Positions 61,635 to 64,000 of a DNA stretch of 64,000 nucleotides are shown here, in pieces. The stretch covers positions 280,619 through 344,618 of the forward strand of contig CAJTPZ010000001.1 of assembly GCA_910578395.1 (NCBI GenBank). Direction: 5' to 3'. How positions within the stretch are numbered: position 1 is the stretch's first letter; each line of letters opens with the position of its first letter. The notes under the pieces are model-generated. The model did not search any database. It was not told where the DNA came from and worked only from the letters and a program-made list of their open reading frames with translations. The DNA is from an uncultured Muribaculaceae bacterium (GTDB lineage: Bacteria > Bacteroidota > Bacteroidia > Bacteroidales > Muribaculaceae). A program made the translations under genes and the position numbers.

Positions 61635-61681
61635 ATAATCCAGTCAACGTCCGGGAGAAGAGCCACGGCAAGTTGTCTATT

Positions 61682-62713
61682 ATGAAAATTTTTCAGAAAC
61701 ATTTTTACAGCTCGATACACAATCGCATTCATAAACATTCAGGATCAAGAAAAATCATTTTAATATCGCTCCTTATCGCGCCATCGGTAAGCTCTCAAAA
61801 CGTCGATTTTTCAGTAGTATCCGTTCCGGAAGAAAGCGGCATAGAATTAGTTAAAGTCACTAAAGAAAGCGACTATGTGTGTCTGCCTCCTGTAAAACGG
61901 AATTCCAAGGGCATTTCATGGCTTACCAACAGGATTATTGCAGTTTCTCCCGACGGGAAAGATATTGCCTATATTTCTCTACGCGAAAACCTCACCAATA
62001 TTTTTATAAAAGATACTGAAAAACAGGGGCCATCACGTCAACGCACAAACCGCACATCTATAGTTGATGTCACTTACTCCCCCGACGGTACACAGATATG
62101 CTTTACCGAAGCAAATAACCATTCGAACCAAATGTTTATTACTGACTCACATAAAGGATATGTGTGCAGACAGATAACAACCGAATATCAGGATTACTCT
62201 CCGATCTACAGTCCCGACATGAAAAATATTTTTTTCACACGTCTGGAAAATAACAATGCCTCAATATGGTCATTCAATATCGAAGATAAATTTCTACAGA
62301 GCTATACAGTCGGTATGAACCCATATCCGGCTAAAAACGAGAATGCCATATACATAGCCCGCACAGGAGCCAATGGCAAAGGCGAAATATGGAAAGTCGA
62401 CTTAGAGCTTGGAGAAGAAGAGTGTATTCTATCTGATCCCGACCGCTCATTCTATTCACCGATGTTATCGCCGACAGGTGACGTACTGTTATTGGTAGGC
62501 TCATCCAGGATATCCAATGACAAATTTACCTATTGGAATACCGATATATATACTTGTAGTATTGACGGAACCAATCTGTCTCAGCTCACCAGTCATGCCG
62601 CTGATGATCTCAGCCCGATATGGAGTGCCGACGGCAACTACATCTACTTTATATCACAACGAGGCAATCCCCAAGGAACAGCCAATATATGGAGAATGAA
62701 ATATTCCAGATAA
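61682..62713 (+). CDS. TolB-like beta-propeller exported protein
   Basis: About 343 residues from the ATG at 61682 (a TTG at 61673 is disfavoured). A basic N-terminus and a hydrophobic signal segment (IILISLLIAPSVSS) are followed by repeats of the PD40/TolB propeller: VSPDGKDIAYISLREN, YSPDGTQICFTEANNHS, YSPDMKNIFFTRLENN, LSPTGDVLLLVGSS, WSADGNYIYFISQRG. The protein probably folds as a six-bladed propeller in the periplasm. Neither a Pal/TolA partner nor a peptidase domain is present. It follows the structured RNA and precedes a small barrel gene by 35 bases. Confidence 0.75.
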   Translation: MKIFQKHFYSSIHNRIHKHSGSRKIILISLLIAPSVSSQNVDFSVVSVPEESGIELVKVTKESDYVCLPPVKRNSKGISWLTNRIIAVSPDGKDIAYISLRENLTNIFIKDTEKQGPSRQRTNRTSIVDVTYSPDGTQICFTEANNHSNQMFITDSHKGYVCRQITTEYQDYSPIYSPDMKNIFFTRLENNNASIWSFNIEDKFLQSYTVGMNPYPAKNENAIYIARTGANGKGEIWKVDLELGEEECILSDPDRSFYSPMLSPTGDVLLLVGSSRISNDKFTYWNTDIYTCSIDGTNLSQLTSHAADDLSPIWSADGNYIYFISQRGNPQGTANIWRMKYSR

Positions 62714-62748
62714 CCCCAAAACATATTCACTAATTAATTATTCACATC

Positions 62749-63291
62749 ATGAAAGTTTTGAAAACTCTCGTCGTCATCATCATGATGACAGTTGCGATGC
62801 CAGTCTTCGCACAGTTTACAACCGGAGGCAAATCCAACGGAATATCCTCATCCGAAAACTACCTCCACACAGGCTACAAAGGTATGGTTGATGCCGGATA
62901 TGGAATCGGCGTCGGCGACTTCGGTGTAGATCGGATAATCGTCACCACCTCCCATGGCTATCAGTTCTGTCCATATTTCTTCGCAGGTGTCGGTACCGGC
63001 ATAAACTACTATCACGATTCCGACGCATGGGGAGTGCCTATTTTTGCAAATCTGCGCGGTTCCCTTCCCATTTCAAATACTAAATTCGCACCATTCCTTG
63101 ACATGAAGATCGGTTACTCAGTTGCCGATGCTGAAGGATTCTTCTTCTCCACAAGTATAGGCACTCGCATAGCTACCTCCAATAGATGCGGACTGAATAT
63201 AGGCCTTGGCTATGAAATGCAGAAACTCGACGCATATATCACAAAAATAACATGTGGCGCATTTGCCATCAAGATAGGTCTCGACTTCTGA
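62749..63291 (+). CDS. Small outer-membrane beta-barrel protein
   Basis: 180 residues, signal peptide to MPVFAQ. The mature part is Gly- and aromatic-rich in alternating strands (GYKGMVDAGYGIGVGDFGVD, YFFAGVGTGINYYHD, FFFSTSIGTRIATSN, LNIGLGYEMQKL) and ends in AFAIKIGLDF, a normal barrel end. It matches no family I can name beyond the small Bacteroidetes barrel type. It is probably co-transcribed with the propeller gene. Confidence 0.7.
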   Translation: MKVLKTLVVIIMMTVAMPVFAQFTTGGKSNGISSSENYLHTGYKGMVDAGYGIGVGDFGVDRIIVTTSHGYQFCPYFFAGVGTGINYYHDSDAWGVPIFANLRGSLPISNTKFAPFLDMKIGYSVADAEGFFFSTSIGTRIATSNRCGLNIGLGYEMQKLDAYITKITCGAFAIKIGLDF

Positions 63292-63314
63292 TTCTGATAA
63301 ACAAAACACACAAC

Positions 63315-63342
63315 AAGAGCCGTCGTGAAATAGACGGCTCTT
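63315..63342 (+). terminator. Terminator after the small barrel gene
   Basis: AAGAGCCGTC (63315-63324) pairs with GACGGCTCTT (63333-63342), followed by TATTTATATT. Confidence 0.85.
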
Positions 63343-63918
63343 TATTTATATTACAATATTTAGTAAAATAGATCAAATATTCCATGCATAATAGATAGAA
63401 ACACCAACATGCTACGAAGAGCATACCCAACAGGTCCAACACCTGAAAAACGGAAATACTGTAAACGAGTTGTACCACCTATGTGAGGACTTAATTTCTC
63501 TACACTTTATATGCTGGGGCGGCGCGTATGGCTCATGTATTGGGCCCAACGCTCCTATGCCGGGGCCTTGAGAGTTGCGGCTTTTACAAAGATGCGGAAG
63601 GAGAATACACACGAATACAGGCCGCACACAGAGATTTCTTGTCTGATCCGTCTCTCTCGTCCACGCTCCATTTTTACATTCCGTTCCCAATCCATTATTT
63701 TCAGCGGTGGTGTGGACAGAGACATCTATGAGAGTGGCTTCTTCAGTCTCCATCCTCATTCTCGCTCCATTTCAAGCCTATTCCTCCGGTGCGGGGTGCT
63801 ACATACAAAAGGGCGCGATGAGGTGCGGATTATCGCACTTAATCCACTTCCCCATCAGCTTTAAACCGTCCCCAGCATGGCTTGGATTGGCTTGGCATGG
63901 CATGACTTTATAAAACAA
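63343..63918. other. Intergenic region flanking the rRNA operon
   Basis: About 575 bases with overlapping open frames on both strands, none with a recognisable family, a signal sequence or a promoter, so I call no gene. A short imperfect repeat GGCTTGG/GGCATGG lies at about 63876-63902, and CAGGT/ACCTG forms a small stem near 63430-63445. It may be a family-specific rRNA flank. Confidence 0.35.
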
Positions 63919-63958
63919 GAATCCCCCCGGAAGATCATAAGATCCTCCGGGGGGATTC
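63919..63958 (-). terminator. Terminator of the rRNA operon
   Basis: GAATCCCCCCGG (63919-63930) pairs perfectly with CCGGGGGGATTC (63947-63958), the inner GATC extending the stem; minus-strand TTGTTTTAT follows. Confidence 0.85.
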
Positions 63959-63966
63959 GGATAGAG

Positions 63967-64000
63967 GGCGGTTACCTACTCTCCCACTTTCGCAGTACCA
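63967..64000 (-). rRNA. rrf: 5S ribosomal RNA, 3' end (5' end outside window)
   Basis: The minus strand reads TGGTACTGCGAAAGTGGGAG then AGTAGGTAACCGCC, the conserved 3' part of bacterial 5S rRNA. The gene runs in from the right edge, so the rRNA operon lies beyond the window and is transcribed leftwards. The exact 3' base is uncertain by a few positions. Confidence 0.92.

Noticed and set aside
63511..63864. 117-codon frame beside the rRNA operon
   Set aside because: Opposed by an equally long frame on the other strand; no signal, domain or promoter.
1..64000. CRISPR arrays, insertion sequences, prophage or integrative elements
   Set aside because: No regular spaced repeats, transposase, integrase or phage structural genes were found.

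Overview
The window is a 64 kb chromosomal segment from a member of the Bacteroidales. The evidence is a SusC/SusD pair, a fused MurF-alanine racemase, a GSCFA protein, L31 type B, and many promoters of the Bacteroidetes form (-33 TTTG, -7 TAnnTTTGC, about 18-20 bases apart). Moderate GC content and gene content suggest a gut lineage, perhaps Muribaculaceae; that family assignment is inference. No insertion sequence, prophage, integrase or CRISPR array was seen.

Layout. 1-3.2 kb: the end of a degenerate receiver domain, then a convergent porin/solute-binding pair. 3.3-13.9 kb: asnA; a minus-strand series metF-holB-AddB-like nuclease-hemW; and an operon of two sodium-dependent symporters around a small membrane protein. 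14-18.5 kb: dnaA, a small winged-helix gene and groES-groL. 18.6-22.7 kb: a glutamate-dependent acid-resistance operon (gadB-glsA-gadC). 22.9-28.3 kb: L31, thiol peroxidase, a thioredoxin-like membrane protein, a dCMP deaminase-S41 protease-formyl-THF cyclo-ligase operon, and folB. 28.4-34 kb: a LysM/periplasmic-binding lipidless envelope protein with a beta-barrel partner, a sugar-hydrolase/PHP lipoprotein and a GH29 fucosidase. 34-38.6 kb: a candidate small RNA, then thrS-infC-rpmI-rplT, where IF-3 carries a long low-complexity N-terminal extension. 38.8-45.6 kb: an isolated susC-susD pair and an HtrA protease. 45.8-52 kb: a cell-envelope cluster (NlpC/P60 lipoprotein, TPR/propeller/OmpA lipoprotein, GSCFA protein, MurF-Alr). 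52-59.8 kb: DJ-1 protein, a TonB-receptor-like barrel behind a C9 tract, ApbE, glycerophosphodiesterase, an esterase, a helical-repeat lipoprotein and a GNAT enzyme. 60-64 kb: divergent tRNA-Asp and tRNA-Ala, a LEA-like 11-mer repeat protein, a large structured RNA candidate upstream of a TolB-like propeller gene, a small barrel protein, and the 3' end of a 5S rRNA entering from the right edge.

The most unusual content is non-coding. Two promoter-to-terminator units carry no convincing ORF: about 34.22-34.46 kb, next to rplT, a location that recalls the Bacteroidales-1/6S-like RNA; and about 61.32-61.63 kb, a roughly 315-nt structured RNA that I could not assign. Also notable are the IF-3 extension, the 11-mer repeat protein, the C9 tract next to an outer-membrane gene promoter, and two promoters placed so close to start codons that their mRNAs should have almost no leader.
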